Positions 17,789-26,223 of a stretch of DNA of 50,610 bases are shown here, piece after piece. Numbering within the stretch: the stretch's first letter is position 1; every line of letters starts with the position of its first letter. The notes under the pieces were generated by a model. That model was not told where the DNA came from, did not search any database, and saw only the letters and a list, made by a program, of their open reading frames with translations. The DNA comes from Gammaproteobacteria bacterium (GTDB lineage: Bacteria; Pseudomonadota; Gammaproteobacteria; JAJPIJ01): the NCBI GenBank assembly GCA_035501935.1, contig DATJVC010000032.1, positions 1-50,610 on the forward strand, given 5' to 3'. Made by a program: the position numbers and the translations under genes.

Positions 17789-17794
17789 GAATTC

Positions 17795-19405
17795 ATGCCG
17801 CGGCAGTGTCAACCGGTGCTCCTGATCGTCCTCGACGGCTGGGGTTACTCCGAGAACACGCAGTACAACGCCATCCATAGCGCCCAGAAGCCGGTGTGGG
17901 ATCGCCTGTGGGCGACATCCCCGCACATGCTGATCAGCGCCTCCGGCCTCGATGTCGGGCTGCCGGAACATCAAATGGGCAATTCCGAGGTCGGCCACAT
18001 GCACCTGGGCGCGGGGCGCACGATGGACCAGGAATTCACCCGCATCACCAGCGCCATCCGTGAGGGGGAATTCCAACACAACCCGGTGCTCACCCGCACC
18101 TTCGACGCCGCAGCGCAGGAGGAGCGCGCCGTGCACATCCTCGGTCTGCTGTCGCCCGGCGGCGTGCACAGCCATGAGGACCACATCCTGGCGTTGATGG
18201 AACTGGCCGCCGTGCGGGGCGTCAGGCGCATTTACATCCATGCCTTCCTCGACGGCCGCGACACCCCGCCGAAGAGCGCGGGTCTCTCGCTGCAAAAGGT
18301 CATGATCAAGTTCAATGAACTGGGGCGATGCGGCCGCGTCGCCAGCCTCATCGGCCGCTACTACTCCATGGACAGAAACCAGCGCTGGGCGCGGACTCAG
18401 GCCGCCTACGACCTGATCGCCGACGGCCGCGGTTTGCACGTCTCCAGCGATCCACTGATCGCGCTGGACACGGCCTATGCCCGTGGCGAAACCGACGAGT
18501 TCGTGCAGGCCACGACCATAGTCCCCCGCGACGGGCGGCCGGTGCGGGTCGAGGATGGCGACTTCGTGGTATTTGCCAATTTCCGCGCCGATCGCGCCCG
18601 TCAGTTGAGCGAAGCCTTTCTGGAAAAACGGTTCCCCTTTTTCGCCCGCGCGCGCACGCCCCACCTGGGCGCATTCATCACCATGACGCGTTACAGCGAT
18701 GATTATGATGTGCCGGCGGCGTTTCCACCGCAGCACATCGACAACACGTTCGGCGAATACATCGCCCGACTCGGCCTCAAGCAGTTGCGCATCGCCGAGA
18801 CCGAGAAATACGCACACGTGACCTACTTTTTCAACGGCGGCGAGGAACGCGTCTTTCCGGGCGAGGATCGCATCCTCGTGCCCTCCCCACACGTGCGGAC
18901 CTACGATCAGCAGCCGGCCATGAGCGCAGTGGAAGTCACCGACAGGCTGGTGGAGGCCATCCGCGGTAAAAAGTATGCCGCCATCGTCTGTAATTACGCC
19001 AACGCCGACATGGTCGGTCACACCGGCAATTTCGAGGCGGCGGTCAAGGCCATCGAAACGCTGGATCAATGCCTGGGTCGCGTCGAAACGGCGGCCCGCG
19101 AGGCCGGCATGGAAGTCCTTATCACCGCCGATCACGGCAATGCGGAAAAGATGCGCGAGGTCTCCACCAAACACGTCATTGGCCAGACGCACACCGCGCA
19201 TACCAGCAACAAGGTGCCGCTGGTGTACCTGGGCCGCTCCGTGACAATGGCCCACAACGGCACGCTGGCCGACGTGGCCCCCACGTTGCTCACCATCATG
19301 GGCCTGCCCATCCCCAAGGAGATGACTGGCAAACCACTGGTTGATCTGCCGGTGACCGAGGTGATGTCACCGGCCACCAGCACGGGCCGCCGCGCGGCGT
19401 TTTAA
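17795..19405 (+). CDS. gpmI: 2,3-bisphosphoglycerate-independent phosphoglycerate mutase
   Basis: Interconverts 3- and 2-phosphoglycerate in glycolysis with two Mn ions and a phosphoserine intermediate. The 536-aa protein has the metal motif LDGWGYSE (Asp14), MGNSEVGH with nucleophile Ser64, [34 protein letters not shown] and [13 protein letters not shown]. The family is usually about 510-515 aa; the extra residues are at the C-terminus. The only reasonable start is ATG 17795, 6 bp after the MITE-like element, so its leader and Shine-Dalgarno (AGG at 17782-17784) come from the element's right end. It is convergent with the next gene. Confidence 0.97.
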   Translation: MPRQCQPVLLIVLDGWGYSENTQYNAIHSAQKPVWDRLWATSPHMLISASGLDVGLPEHQMGNSEVGHMHLGAGRTMDQEFTRITSAIREGEFQHNPVLTRTFDAAAQEERAVHILGLLSPGGVHSHEDHILALMELAAVRGVRRIYIHAFLDGRDTPPKSAGLSLQKVMIKFNELGRCGRVASLIGRYYSMDRNQRWARTQAAYDLIADGRGLHVSSDPLIALDTAYARGETDEFVQATTIVPRDGRPVRVEDGDFVVFANFRADRARQLSEAFLEKRFPFFARARTPHLGAFITMTRYSDDYDVPAAFPPQHIDNTFGEYIARLGLKQLRIAETEKYAHVTYFFNGGEERVFPGEDRILVPSPHVRTYDQQPAMSAVEVTDRLVEAIRGKKYAAIVCNYANADMVGHTGNFEAAVKAIETLDQCLGRVETAAREAGMEVLITADHGNAEKMREVSTKHVIGQTHTAHTSNKVPLVYLGRSVTMAHNGTLADVAPTLLTIMGLPIPKEMTGKPLVDLPVTEVMSPATSTGRRAAF

Positions 19406-19461
19406 AATCGTTTTTCCGCTGATATCCGTCATATATTTTTTCTGATCTTCGGCTCCCCCGG

Positions 19462-21357
19462 TCATCGCTGCAATACCTGATTAACTACGACGGCTCTTTG
19501 ATATCTGCCCAGCGGATCGAGTTTGGTCGCAATGGCGAGTTCGGAGTATGCCGACTCTTTATTGCCCATCTGGGCGTACCAGTTAGCGAGACCGACGTGA
19601 AACATTGCGTCGTCCTGATTCAACGCAATGGCTTTTTTTAGGTATTCACCAGCCTCGAATTGCCGACCACGATCACCCTCCCAGACAGCGCGCAGATTGT
19701 ATATCTCTGCGGTCATGCGCCTGCCATTTCTGGGATTTTGCGAGAAATTGTCGAAAATACCCGCCATGTCATCGGAGGGGATTTTGCAGTAGGCACGCTG
19801 GCAAAACACCAAATCCGTTAAGTAGGCCAGATTGGAATGGCTCGGCACGTCGATATTAAGCCGATGCTTAATGACGGAAAACCATGTCGGGTCCGGCTCC
19901 ACTCCGGCTTCGTAGCTCATCATCACCAAAGTGCGATAAGGCAGGATGTCAATTTGATCGAGTTCGGCTGCGCGCTTCAGCGTATTCCGCGCCAGCGTCA
20001 GGGTGTCCGTATCATGCGTCTTCAGGTAGATGCGGAAGTACAACCAGCCCAGGGCATGCAACGAGCGGGCCGACTGCGGATGATTGATCGCTTCCTCGAC
20101 GGTGTGCCCTGCGTACTCCCCGAAATCCCATGCGCGTGCGAAGGTGTTGTTGAGTATCAGAACAAAGAACAGGGCAGCCGGCGCAAAGCGCCACCACGCG
20201 TGTGTCGCGGCGCGCGCCAACAATGTCAATGCCCATGTTGTGGCCAGCAGGGGGCCATAGGCGGGTAGATAGTTGCGGTGTTCATGTGCAATCTCGAGTG
20301 GCAATATGGTCGATTCCAGCACATGGCCGGCCAGAAACCAGAACACGGCCAGGGCCAGCAGCGGTGTCCGTCGCGATGATCGCGCTGCGATTACAATCAG
20401 CACGATGATGCCCAAGATGGCGGCCAGGGTGGTGGGCGGCGACAGCAGACCACGCGAGATTGTGATGTCATCATGGTACAGCCCCATACGGGTGATATCC
20501 GGGTAGAGAATGAGGGAAAGGTAGAACCAGAGCACTCGCGTCTCTGTCATCAGGCGTTCAATCAACGTGAAGTCGCGACTTTGATAACCCTCGGCGAACC
20601 ATTCCGGTCCGGAGAGCAGATACGGCACGGCCAACAATACTGGAAGCGCCACGGTGGCTGTAAAAAATCCATACAGGAATTTCCGATCCGTCGGCACCGC
20701 CACTCGCCAGCGAAACACCGTTACTTCAACGACCAGCATATACACCGGCAGCAATACGGCGGTTTCCTTGCTCGCCAACGCCAACAAACCGAACCCGCAC
20801 AACGCCCCGATAATAAGCCCTTGTCCACGCCCCACCGCCAGCATCCTGCGTCTGCCCACGGCATAGCACAGCAACCCCGCCAGCATGAACAGACTGGCCA
20901 GGCTCGTCATGCGCTGTACGATGTACAACACGCTGGTGAGATTGAGTGGGTGAAGCAGCCAGATCGCGGCCGCAGCCGCCGCAAGCGGTTCACACATTGC
21001 CGGCGCGAAAGCCATTTCCGCCAGCAGGATGCGTCCCAGCAGAAATAGCAGTATGCCATTGATCAGATGGATGAGGAGATTGACGAGCTTGAAGTAAAAT
21101 GGATTCAGACCAAAGTAATAATGATTCAGGGCAAAGCTCAAATAGGCCAGCGGCCGCAATAACGGTCCGGAATTACCCGCCAGTGCGGCGTTTTTGAAGG
21201 CCGCGACACTTGCCTGCGAGACGTGCAGGGCGTCGACTCTGACGATATTGGGGTAGTCGTCGAATTCGAATTCACCGCGCAAGCCGGGCCAATACGCCGC
21301 AACGGTCAGCAGCAGCGCCGCCAGCATTGCGAGCGCCGGGGAAAAGTTCTTGCTCAT
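19462..21357 (-). CDS. Polytopic membrane protein with C-terminal TPR repeats, GT-C glycosyltransferase-like
   Basis: A 631-aa protein with an N-terminal membrane helix, then an acidic EFDDYPNI segment in the first loop. About ten more membrane helices follow up to residue 410 and a soluble TPR-like region to the end (for example the YLKKAIALNQDDAMFHVGLANWY segment, split here only for description). The FDD loop, RPLAYLSFALN and the HEHRNYLP loop resemble TMTC-type/GT-C membrane glycosyltransferases, which use lipid-linked sugars. It begins 72 bp after mshP on the same strand, so it may belong to the pilus operon and could glycosylate a pilin or assist assembly. That role is inference; no donor or acceptor can be read from the sequence. 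Confidence 0.72.
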   Translation of the reverse strand: MSKNFSPALAMLAALLLTVAAYWPGLRGEFEFDDYPNIVRVDALHVSQASVAAFKNAALAGNSGPLLRPLAYLSFALNHYYFGLNPFYFKLVNLLIHLINGILLFLLGRILLAEMAFAPAMCEPLAAAAAAIWLLHPLNLTSVLYIVQRMTSLASLFMLAGLLCYAVGRRRMLAVGRGQGLIIGALCGFGLLALASKETAVLLPVYMLVVEVTVFRWRVAVPTDRKFLYGFFTATVALPVLLAVPYLLSGPEWFAEGYQSRDFTLIERLMTETRVLWFYLSLILYPDITRMGLYHDDITISRGLLSPPTTLAAILGIIVLIVIAARSSRRTPLLALAVFWFLAGHVLESTILPLEIAHEHRNYLPAYGPLLATTWALTLLARAATHAWWRFAPAALFFVLILNNTFARAWDFGEYAGHTVEEAINHPQSARSLHALGWLYFRIYLKTHDTDTLTLARNTLKRAAELDQIDILPYRTLVMMSYEAGVEPDPTWFSVIKHRLNIDVPSHSNLAYLTDLVFCQRAYCKIPSDDMAGIFDNFSQNPRNGRRMTAEIYNLRAVWEGDRGRQFEAGEYLKKAIALNQDDAMFHVGLANWYAQMGNKESAYSELAIATKLDPLGRYQRAVVVNQVLQR

Positions 21358-21429
21358 GGAGACATTAAATCATCAGGCATACAATGCTCATAACCGCGAT
21401 CGCGCTGGCGCAGCTGGACGACGTGAAAC

Positions 21430-21906
21430 TTAACCGTTCGTGATGCTCGCTTGTATGGTACGGCTGATAAGGTCGGCACTGGCTGTCGATCCAGTGGTGG
21501 CCGTGGAGGTCAGGTTGTACACGTTGTAGGTATTCGCGCCCTCTGTCACCGAGGTCGAAGTACAGGTCACGGTAATGGTGAAGTTATTCGGTGCTCCAGA
21601 TGCCGATGTGATGGTGGTGCTTGCAGCGCAGCTGCCCCCCCCGCCGGGCGGTAACGCCTGGCGCGCAGCCCACTCGATGCCGCTTAGCGCTGCTGCGTAC
21701 GCTCGCGCGCCCTGCAATGAATACGTTGCCGCCGCCTGTTCGGTCCCGGAAATAGTCACCAGAAACGCGGCCAGCGCCGCCAGCACGGTGATGATGAATA
21801 CCGTGCCGACCAGCGAGAACCCAAGTTCGTATCGGCCGCGGTTAAATACCTTGGGGGATTTCCAGATCGACGGTTCCCTGCCCGCGGAATCCAAGTTTTT
21901 ATTCAT
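21430..21906 (-). CDS. mshP: MSHA minor pilin-like protein MshP, lacking Glu5
   Basis: A 158-aa protein with a long (29-aa) polar leader ending in ELG, followed by a type IV pilin-like hydrophobic stretch (FSLVGTVFIITVLAALAAF). The +5 glutamate that neutralises the neighbouring subunit's N-terminus in ordinary pilins is replaced by Gly, as in other MshP and GspK/PilX-like tip subunits. The rest is Ser/Thr-rich with two cysteines. Its start overlaps the mshO stop by 4 bp. It ends the tightly packed part of the msh operon. Confidence 0.85.
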   Translation of the reverse strand: MNKNLDSAGREPSIWKSPKVFNRGRYELGFSLVGTVFIITVLAALAAFLVTISGTEQAAATYSLQGARAYAAALSGIEWAARQALPPGGGGSCAASTTITSASGAPNNFTITVTCTSTSVTEGANTYNVYNLTSTATTGSTASADLISRTIQASITNG

Positions 21907-22850
21907 GGTATGTTGAGAACATGTGCTTGATCGAGGAGTGTCACCTGCATATTACCCCCACTTGTGGCGCTGGGATCCGTGACCGTAATACGAATAGTCA
22001 ACAGTCCGGCCCGCGTCGCCGTGCCCGCCGTATAATCGAATTTGCACGCGGTCACCTGGTTCGCCAGCAGCCTGGCGACACCTCCCGGTGGCACGGCATG
22101 GGTGGCCGCAATGGGATAGGCGTCGTACCGATTGATTTGATTCGTGGAAACATCGCAAACGTAACTGACCGGCGTATCGACAACGTCAAAACGCTGGCTG
22201 GGCGAGCCCGTGGGAAACTTGGTCCTCCCGGCCGCTATGTTGAAGGATATCGATTTCAGCAAACCGACCGTTGCGACCTGCGTAATCACGGCGATGTTGT
22301 CACCGGCGTAGGCACTGGCGCCGCTTTGACCCGTGTTATAGATGACCAGACAGTTGGCGGTGGACGCATTCGATAGACAATTCGCCTGGGTGGCGCCGCC
22401 GCCACCGGCTGTGATAAGACCGAAACTCGGCGGCGGCCCCAATACCTCAAAGCAATCGGCGGCGGCATTGAAATTGAGGGTATCTCCATCACCACCCGCA
22501 CAGACGTCGTTGTTGGTGGCATCGGCCTGGACGCGATAACGGCCGCCGCTGACGGTACGCAGGATCTCGATCGCGCACAGTGTGCCGGCGCTCGCCGTGC
22601 AGGAAGAGGAAAATGTGGTGCCGTCTGACGTGAGACGAATACTGTTGGGCGCCGCCAGCCGGATTTCGCTGGTCATGCGGTGCAGCGCGCTCTCGGCGAC
22701 GTCGACCAGCTGGGCGCGCCGGGTGGTGTCCTCGAAGCCCGTAATGGGCTGCGAGATATTGCGCCACGCCACCGCCGCAAGTATGCCGCTGATGACGATG
22801 ACCGTTACCATCTCGATCAGCGTGAATCCAGCGTTACGCATACGATGCAT
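21903..22850 (-). CDS. mshO: MSHA minor pilin MshO
   Basis: A 315-aa type IV prepilin-like protein. The leader MHRMRNAG is followed by FTLIEMVTVIVISGILAAV, with Phe at +1 and Glu at +5. The large C-terminal domain has four or more cysteines and resembles PilW/GspJ-type minor pilins. It starts 3 bp after the mshD stop and overlaps mshP by 4 bp. It is expected to be in a priming or tip complex with MshC, MshD and MshP. A start at Met4 is also possible. Confidence 0.9.
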   Translation of the reverse strand: MHRMRNAGFTLIEMVTVIVISGILAAVAWRNISQPITGFEDTTRRAQLVDVAESALHRMTSEIRLAAPNSIRLTSDGTTFSSSCTASAGTLCAIEILRTVSGGRYRVQADATNNDVCAGGDGDTLNFNAAADCFEVLGPPPSFGLITAGGGGATQANCLSNASTANCLVIYNTGQSGASAYAGDNIAVITQVATVGLLKSISFNIAAGRTKFPTGSPSQRFDVVDTPVSYVCDVSTNQINRYDAYPIAATHAVPPGGVARLLANQVTACKFDYTAGTATRAGLLTIRITVTDPSATSGGNMQVTLLDQAHVLNIP

Positions 22851-22853
22851 GAT

Positions 22854-23372
22854 TCAGTAGTTGGTCTTATAACCGGTGACGGTGCGGGCGCCGGTGAGCG
22901 CCGGATGAGTGACCTTGACGTCCACGCGCACCACCTGCCCGTTGTTGGAATTCAATCCGTTGAAGGTCACCCCCGCACTCGCCACGGTGACGTTGATCGT
23001 ATAGTTTCCCAATCCGATGATGGCAGTGCCGTTTTGATCGCGCGCGCCGTTGTCGTTCAGGCCATTGTAGTCACACACATCGTCGTAGAGCGCCCGGGAA
23101 CCCTCGGCGGCCGAGCAACTTGCACTGCTGCAGGCGCTGGCAGTGCACGCCGTGGGGCAATTGCTGGTCACATCGGGATCACAAAAAGGTTTGAGTAGAA
23201 CCTCCTCAAGATAGGACTGGGCGATGGCGGCGGCCTGTTCTTCGATCATCGGATCGGCGCTCCTGCTGACGGTGGTGTTTACCGCCAGCATCACCCCGCC
23301 CACGGCGATGATCAGGATCAGGATCGAACTGACCAGTTCGATGAGGGTCAAGCCCCGTTGCGATTCGCGCAT
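22854..23372 (-). CDS. mshD: MSHA minor pilin MshD
   Basis: A 172-aa prepilin-like protein with leader MRESQRG and hydrophobic start LTLIELVSSILILIIAVGG. Residue +1 is Leu rather than the usual Phe, while Glu at +5 is kept. A cysteine-rich segment follows (about 64-98, seven cysteines in CDPD...NC..ACTASACSSASC...C), then the family-like DYNGLNDNGARDQNG stretch. It overlaps mshC by one base (TGATG) and precedes mshO by 3 bp. Confidence 0.9.
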   Translation of the reverse strand: MRESQRGLTLIELVSSILILIIAVGGVMLAVNTTVSRSADPMIEEQAAAIAQSYLEEVLLKPFCDPDVTSNCPTACTASACSSASCSAAEGSRALYDDVCDYNGLNDNGARDQNGTAIIGLGNYTINVTVASAGVTFNGLNSNNGQVVRVDVKVTHPALTGARTVTGYKTNY

Positions 23373-23851
23373 CAGTGTACGAAGCCGGTCTCTTTTTCCA
23401 CCGTGATGGTGCGGCTGCCAATCGTGACAGTCGTGGTGGCGGGGGTGCGGCCCATGTCGTCAAAACTGATCGAGGCGGCTGTTACAGCCACCCCCGTCGG
23501 CGCGGTGTTGCTGAAGTTGCCGCCACTAGGCCGCAGCACCGACCCGGCGCCCGGACAGCCGGCATATGTGAGCGCGTAGCCTGCGGGAGGGCCGGTGCCG
23601 GCGGTAAAGGTCGCGGTTACCGAGGTGCAACGGGAGGCGATGGCGAATTTTTGTGCGTAGCGCAACGCCGCCAGCGAATCTTCATAAAAACCACGCTCGG
23701 CGAAGGGACTGGTGGTGAAAAACCGGGGCCCGGCGAATGCGGCCACGATACCCACGATCACTAAAACGGTCACCAACTCCGTGAGAGTGAAGCCACTGAG
23801 GCGACCCCTTGGCCAAACGCCGCTGCCGGGAGTCGTCGACGTCCGCCGCAT
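23372..23851 (-). CDS. mshC: MSHA minor pilin MshC
   Basis: A 159-aa prepilin-like protein of the GspH/FimT type. The 20-aa leader ends in RLSG, followed by FTLTELVTVLVIVGIVAAF with Phe +1 and Glu +5. Two cysteines (RCTS and AGCP) lie in the C-terminal domain. ATG 23851 is preceded by AAGGGGG; a GTG at 23875 would add eight residues. The 74-bp gap from mshA is one of the few sizeable gaps in the cluster. Its stop overlaps the mshD start by one base. Confidence 0.88.
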   Translation of the reverse strand: MRRTSTTPGSGVWPRGRLSGFTLTELVTVLVIVGIVAAFAGPRFFTTSPFAERGFYEDSLAALRYAQKFAIASRCTSVTATFTAGTGPPAGYALTYAGCPGAGSVLRPSGGNFSNTAPTGVAVTAASISFDDMGRTPATTTVTIGSRTITVEKETGFVH

Positions 23852-23925
23852 GCCCCCTTCAGACTCCCGCCTCACGCGCCTTCGACCACTCGTCGGGTGC
23901 GTGGGCGGCAGCCATTATTTTTTGG

Positions 23926-24366
23926 CTATTTACAATTTGTAACAGTGGCGGCAATACCCGGCGCTGCGCCGAGGCTCGCTGCTGCTGTATATGTCACTCT
24001 ACAGTTGGCCGTCACGGACGCGCTGTTGATGTAATAGTACCTCGTGCCAGCGGCGGTAAAGCCAGTTGTACTTTGAAGAGTAGCGTCAATACCCCCTACG
24101 GCAGCGGTGGGATAGCCGAACGTCATGGCCACAGAGTTACCTTCCATGGTGACCGCTTGGCCCGAGCTTTTGCCCTGGGCGAGCTGGGCCGCATGCGCCA
24201 ATGCCGCACCGGCCCTGACACCTCCTGCCATGCCGTTTACGGCCGCAATGCGCGCTTGTTCCTCCAGTCCCGCAAACCGCGGCAAAGCAAAGGCGGCAAG
24301 TATGCCGAGTATCACGATGACCGTGACCAATTCAATCATGGTGAACCCTTGTTGTTCAGATTTCAT
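23926..24366 (-). CDS. mshA: MSHA major pilin MshA
   Basis: The 146-aa prepilin of the MSHA-type IV pilus. The short leader MKSEQQG is cut before FTMIELVTVIVILGILAAF, with Phe +1 and Glu +5. Gly-1 and the all-hydrophobic spine are canonical. The two cysteines (ANCRV and TNCK at the end) can close the C-terminal disulfide loop. A strong AAGGAG (24374-24379) lies 7 nt before ATG 24366, better than those of most other msh genes, which fits high expression. An overlapping out-of-frame ATG at 24370 is ignored. mshB, often next to mshA in Vibrio, is absent. Confidence 0.94.
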   Translation of the reverse strand: MKSEQQGFTMIELVTVIVILGILAAFALPRFAGLEEQARIAAVNGMAGGVRAGAALAHAAQLAQGKSSGQAVTMEGNSVAMTFGYPTAAVGGIDATLQSTTGFTAAGTRYYYINSASVTANCRVTYTAAASLGAAPGIAATVTNCK

Positions 24367-24373
24367 GCATTTT

Positions 24374-24379
24374 CTCCTT
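24374..24379 (-). promoter_or_regulatory. Strong ribosome binding site of mshA
   Basis: A full AAGGAG on the minus strand, 7 nt from ATG 24366. It decides this ATG against the out-of-frame ATG at 24370 and against any longer in-frame form. Confidence 0.85.
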
Positions 24380-24433
24380 TCTTCAATAAGTAATCCTAGC
24401 ACAAGTTTAGAACGAAATTGCTCCAAATGCCCA

Positions 24434-24454
24434 GTTTTGCGCACTGCGGAAAAC
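24434..24454 (-). repeat. Hairpin between mshF and mshA
   Basis: On the minus strand, GTTTTCCGC and GCGCAAAAC pair with one C-C mismatch around an AGT loop, 12 nt after the mshF stop. No T-run follows, so it is more likely an RNA processing or stability element, or a weak terminator, than a full terminator. Confidence 0.45.
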
Positions 24455-24466
24455 CCCAATTTCTTC

Positions 24467-25006
24467 TCACTTTTCTGTCCATTCATAGCGATCCAGCTTC
24501 TTTAAAACCAGCCCTTGAATCTGGTCCACCCCAGCGTCATAACGGCCGTTGCCATTGACGTCCTCATATTTCAGGCTCAAGCGGATTCGAATACGGCCGG
24601 GGCCTGGCAGGCCGCCTTTGAAGTACCGGTCGTTGACCACACGGTAGATGATCTGTCCGTTCTTCTTGTCGAAATACCAATGCCCCGGCGCCATGAGGGT
24701 GGGCCGATCGCCGTCGATCTCGCCGGCGTAATTGGGCGGCGCACTGAATATGCGCTCAAAGGGGTTACGCCCATCGTATTCCGCCAGTTGGCCGGTTTTC
24801 CCGGTCATGGTCAGCTCGCTCTCAAAGATGAGCAGTTGCGTACTGACTTGATTGATCATCAGATCGATGGCTGCATGATCCATATCGGCTTCCAACCGCT
24901 GCACCCTGTGGTAAAAGACCGTTGCCAATATACTCGTCAAGATGACGACCAACGCCGTTTCAAACCTGCCAAGATTGCGGCTGAGGACGGCCGTTTCCAG
25001 TGACAT
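24467..25006 (-). CDS. mshF: MshF-like pilus protein
   Basis: A 179-aa protein with one N-terminal hydrophobic helix (ALVVILTSILATVFY, about 16-30) preceded by a short polar segment, and a periplasmic domain. Position between mshG and mshA and overall shape fit MshF, whose function is not known. Near the C-terminus (149-161) DVNGNGRYDAGVD resembles a calcium-binding EF-hand/dockerin loop with one extra residue. The start shares one base with the mshG stop (TGATG). The start at 25006 is chosen for this coupling. Confidence 0.8.
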   Translation of the reverse strand: MSLETAVLSRNLGRFETALVVILTSILATVFYHRVQRLEADMDHAAIDLMINQVSTQLLIFESELTMTGKTGQLAEYDGRNPFERIFSAPPNYAGEIDGDRPTLMAPGHWYFDKKNGQIIYRVVNDRYFKGGLPGPGRIRIRLSLKYEDVNGNGRYDAGVDQIQGLVLKKLDRYEWTEK

Positions 25007-26223
25007 CAGTGTCTCAGTTTGACCGCCGCCAGATCCCACATCGGCAGGAAGATGCCGAGCGCCAGAATCAGCACCATGCAGCCCAAGCATACAATTAGGA
25101 TAGGTTCGATGGTCTGGCTCAGGTTCTTGATGTCGTAGTCGACCTCGCGCTCATAAAACCCGGCCACTTCCTCCATCAACTGATCGATCGCGCCGGTATC
25201 CTCGCCGACCATCAGCATCTGGATGACCAGCGGCGAGAAAATGCCGGTGAGCGTCGCCGTGTGACTGAGGGTGTCGCCACGTTCCACGCCGGTGCGCATG
25301 CTCAAAATGTGACTGCCTATATAGGTATTGTCCACCGCGCGCGCCACGACGTTGAGTGACTGGATAAGAGGCACCCCCGCTTTCAACGCCATCGACAGCG
25401 CGCGGGCGAAACGGCCCAGTGCGGCGCGCGTCAGGATGTCACCCACCACTGGTAGCCGCAATTTCATGCGATCCCAAACCAGGCGGCCCTGCTCCGTGGC
25501 CACCCATGAGCGCGCCATGACCGCCGCCGCCAGAATGACGATGATCATGGCCGGCCAATAGTGGACAAAGATATTGGACGTACCGATCAGAATGCGCGTG
25601 GGCAGCGGTAATTCAACATTCGCGCGGGCAAACAACTCGGCGAATTTCGGTATGACCAGAACATTAAGAATACCGATGGCAACTCCAATGGCAACAATGA
25701 CCATGGCGGGATATCGCAGCGCGGCCTTGACCCGTTCGCGGGTGTCTTTTTCAAGGTCCAGATACTGCGCCAACTGCAACAAGGAATCATCAAGCCGGCC
25801 CGTTTTCTCGCCTATGCGGATTATCGAAACAAACAGCGTGCTGAATACCTTCGGGTGCAGCGCCAGACAGGCGGACAGTTCACGACCCGATTCGATATGG
25901 GTCTGCACATCTCTGAGCACCTCCACCAATCCGGGATTACGGGTGGAGCGCACCAGCCCGGTCATGGCCTGATTGATGGGCACACCGGCCCTTAACAGTG
26001 CGTAAAGCTGGCGGGCAAAAAGAATCAGGTCCGTCAGCGTGGGTTGCTCCTTGACGAGTTGCCAGTCCAAGAAACTCGTCTGTTTTGCCGCTTCGATGAT
26101 CTCTATGGGTGTGACATCGCCATTGATCAACTGAGCCGCGACGGCGCCCGTATTGGCCGCCTCGACCCGGCCTTCGATGATCTCGCCCAGGCGGTTGCGG
26201 GCGCGGTAACGGTAGTTAGGCAT
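25006..26223 (-). CDS. mshG: MSHA platform protein MshG (PilC/GspF family)
   Basis: The 405-aa inner-membrane platform protein of the pilus machine. It shows two copies of the T2SSF domain (about 65-190 and 270-395), each with a membrane helix near its end (MVIVAIGVAIGILNVLVI; ILIVCLGCMVLILALGIFL) and another in the middle (MIIVILAAAVMARSW). The IGEKTG and VGEDTG motifs are family hallmarks. It overlaps mshE by 8 bp and would bind the MshE hexamer on the cytoplasmic side. Confidence 0.94.
   Translation of the reverse strand: MPNYRYRARNRLGEIIEGRVEAANTGAVAAQLINGDVTPIEIIEAAKQTSFLDWQLVKEQPTLTDLILFARQLYALLRAGVPINQAMTGLVRSTRNPGLVEVLRDVQTHIESGRELSACLALHPKVFSTLFVSIIRIGEKTGRLDDSLLQLAQYLDLEKDTRERVKAALRYPAMVIVAIGVAIGILNVLVIPKFAELFARANVELPLPTRILIGTSNIFVHYWPAMIIVILAAAVMARSWVATEQGRLVWDRMKLRLPVVGDILTRAALGRFARALSMALKAGVPLIQSLNVVARAVDNTYIGSHILSMRTGVERGDTLSHTATLTGIFSPLVIQMLMVGEDTGAIDQLMEEVAGFYEREVDYDIKNLSQTIEPILIVCLGCMVLILALGIFLPMWDLAAVKLRH

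Noticed and set aside
17458-17790. Open frame of 110 codons through the MITE-like element
   Set aside because: It lies within inverted repeats, has no ribosome binding site and its product looks random.
17501-19255. Long open frame of 584 codons on the minus strand across gpmI
   Set aside because: It is antisense to a clear gpmI with all catalytic motifs; its product is low-complexity and resembles no family. High GC keeps the opposite frame open.
24367-24466. Possible sigma-54 promoter upstream of mshA
   Set aside because: The GG and GC elements in TGGGCATTTGGAGC are 8-9 bp apart instead of 10, and flanking bases do not match.
24367-24486. Longer MshA with 40 extra N-terminal residues
   Set aside because: It would bury the prepilin leader and ignore the strong AAGGAG before ATG 24366.
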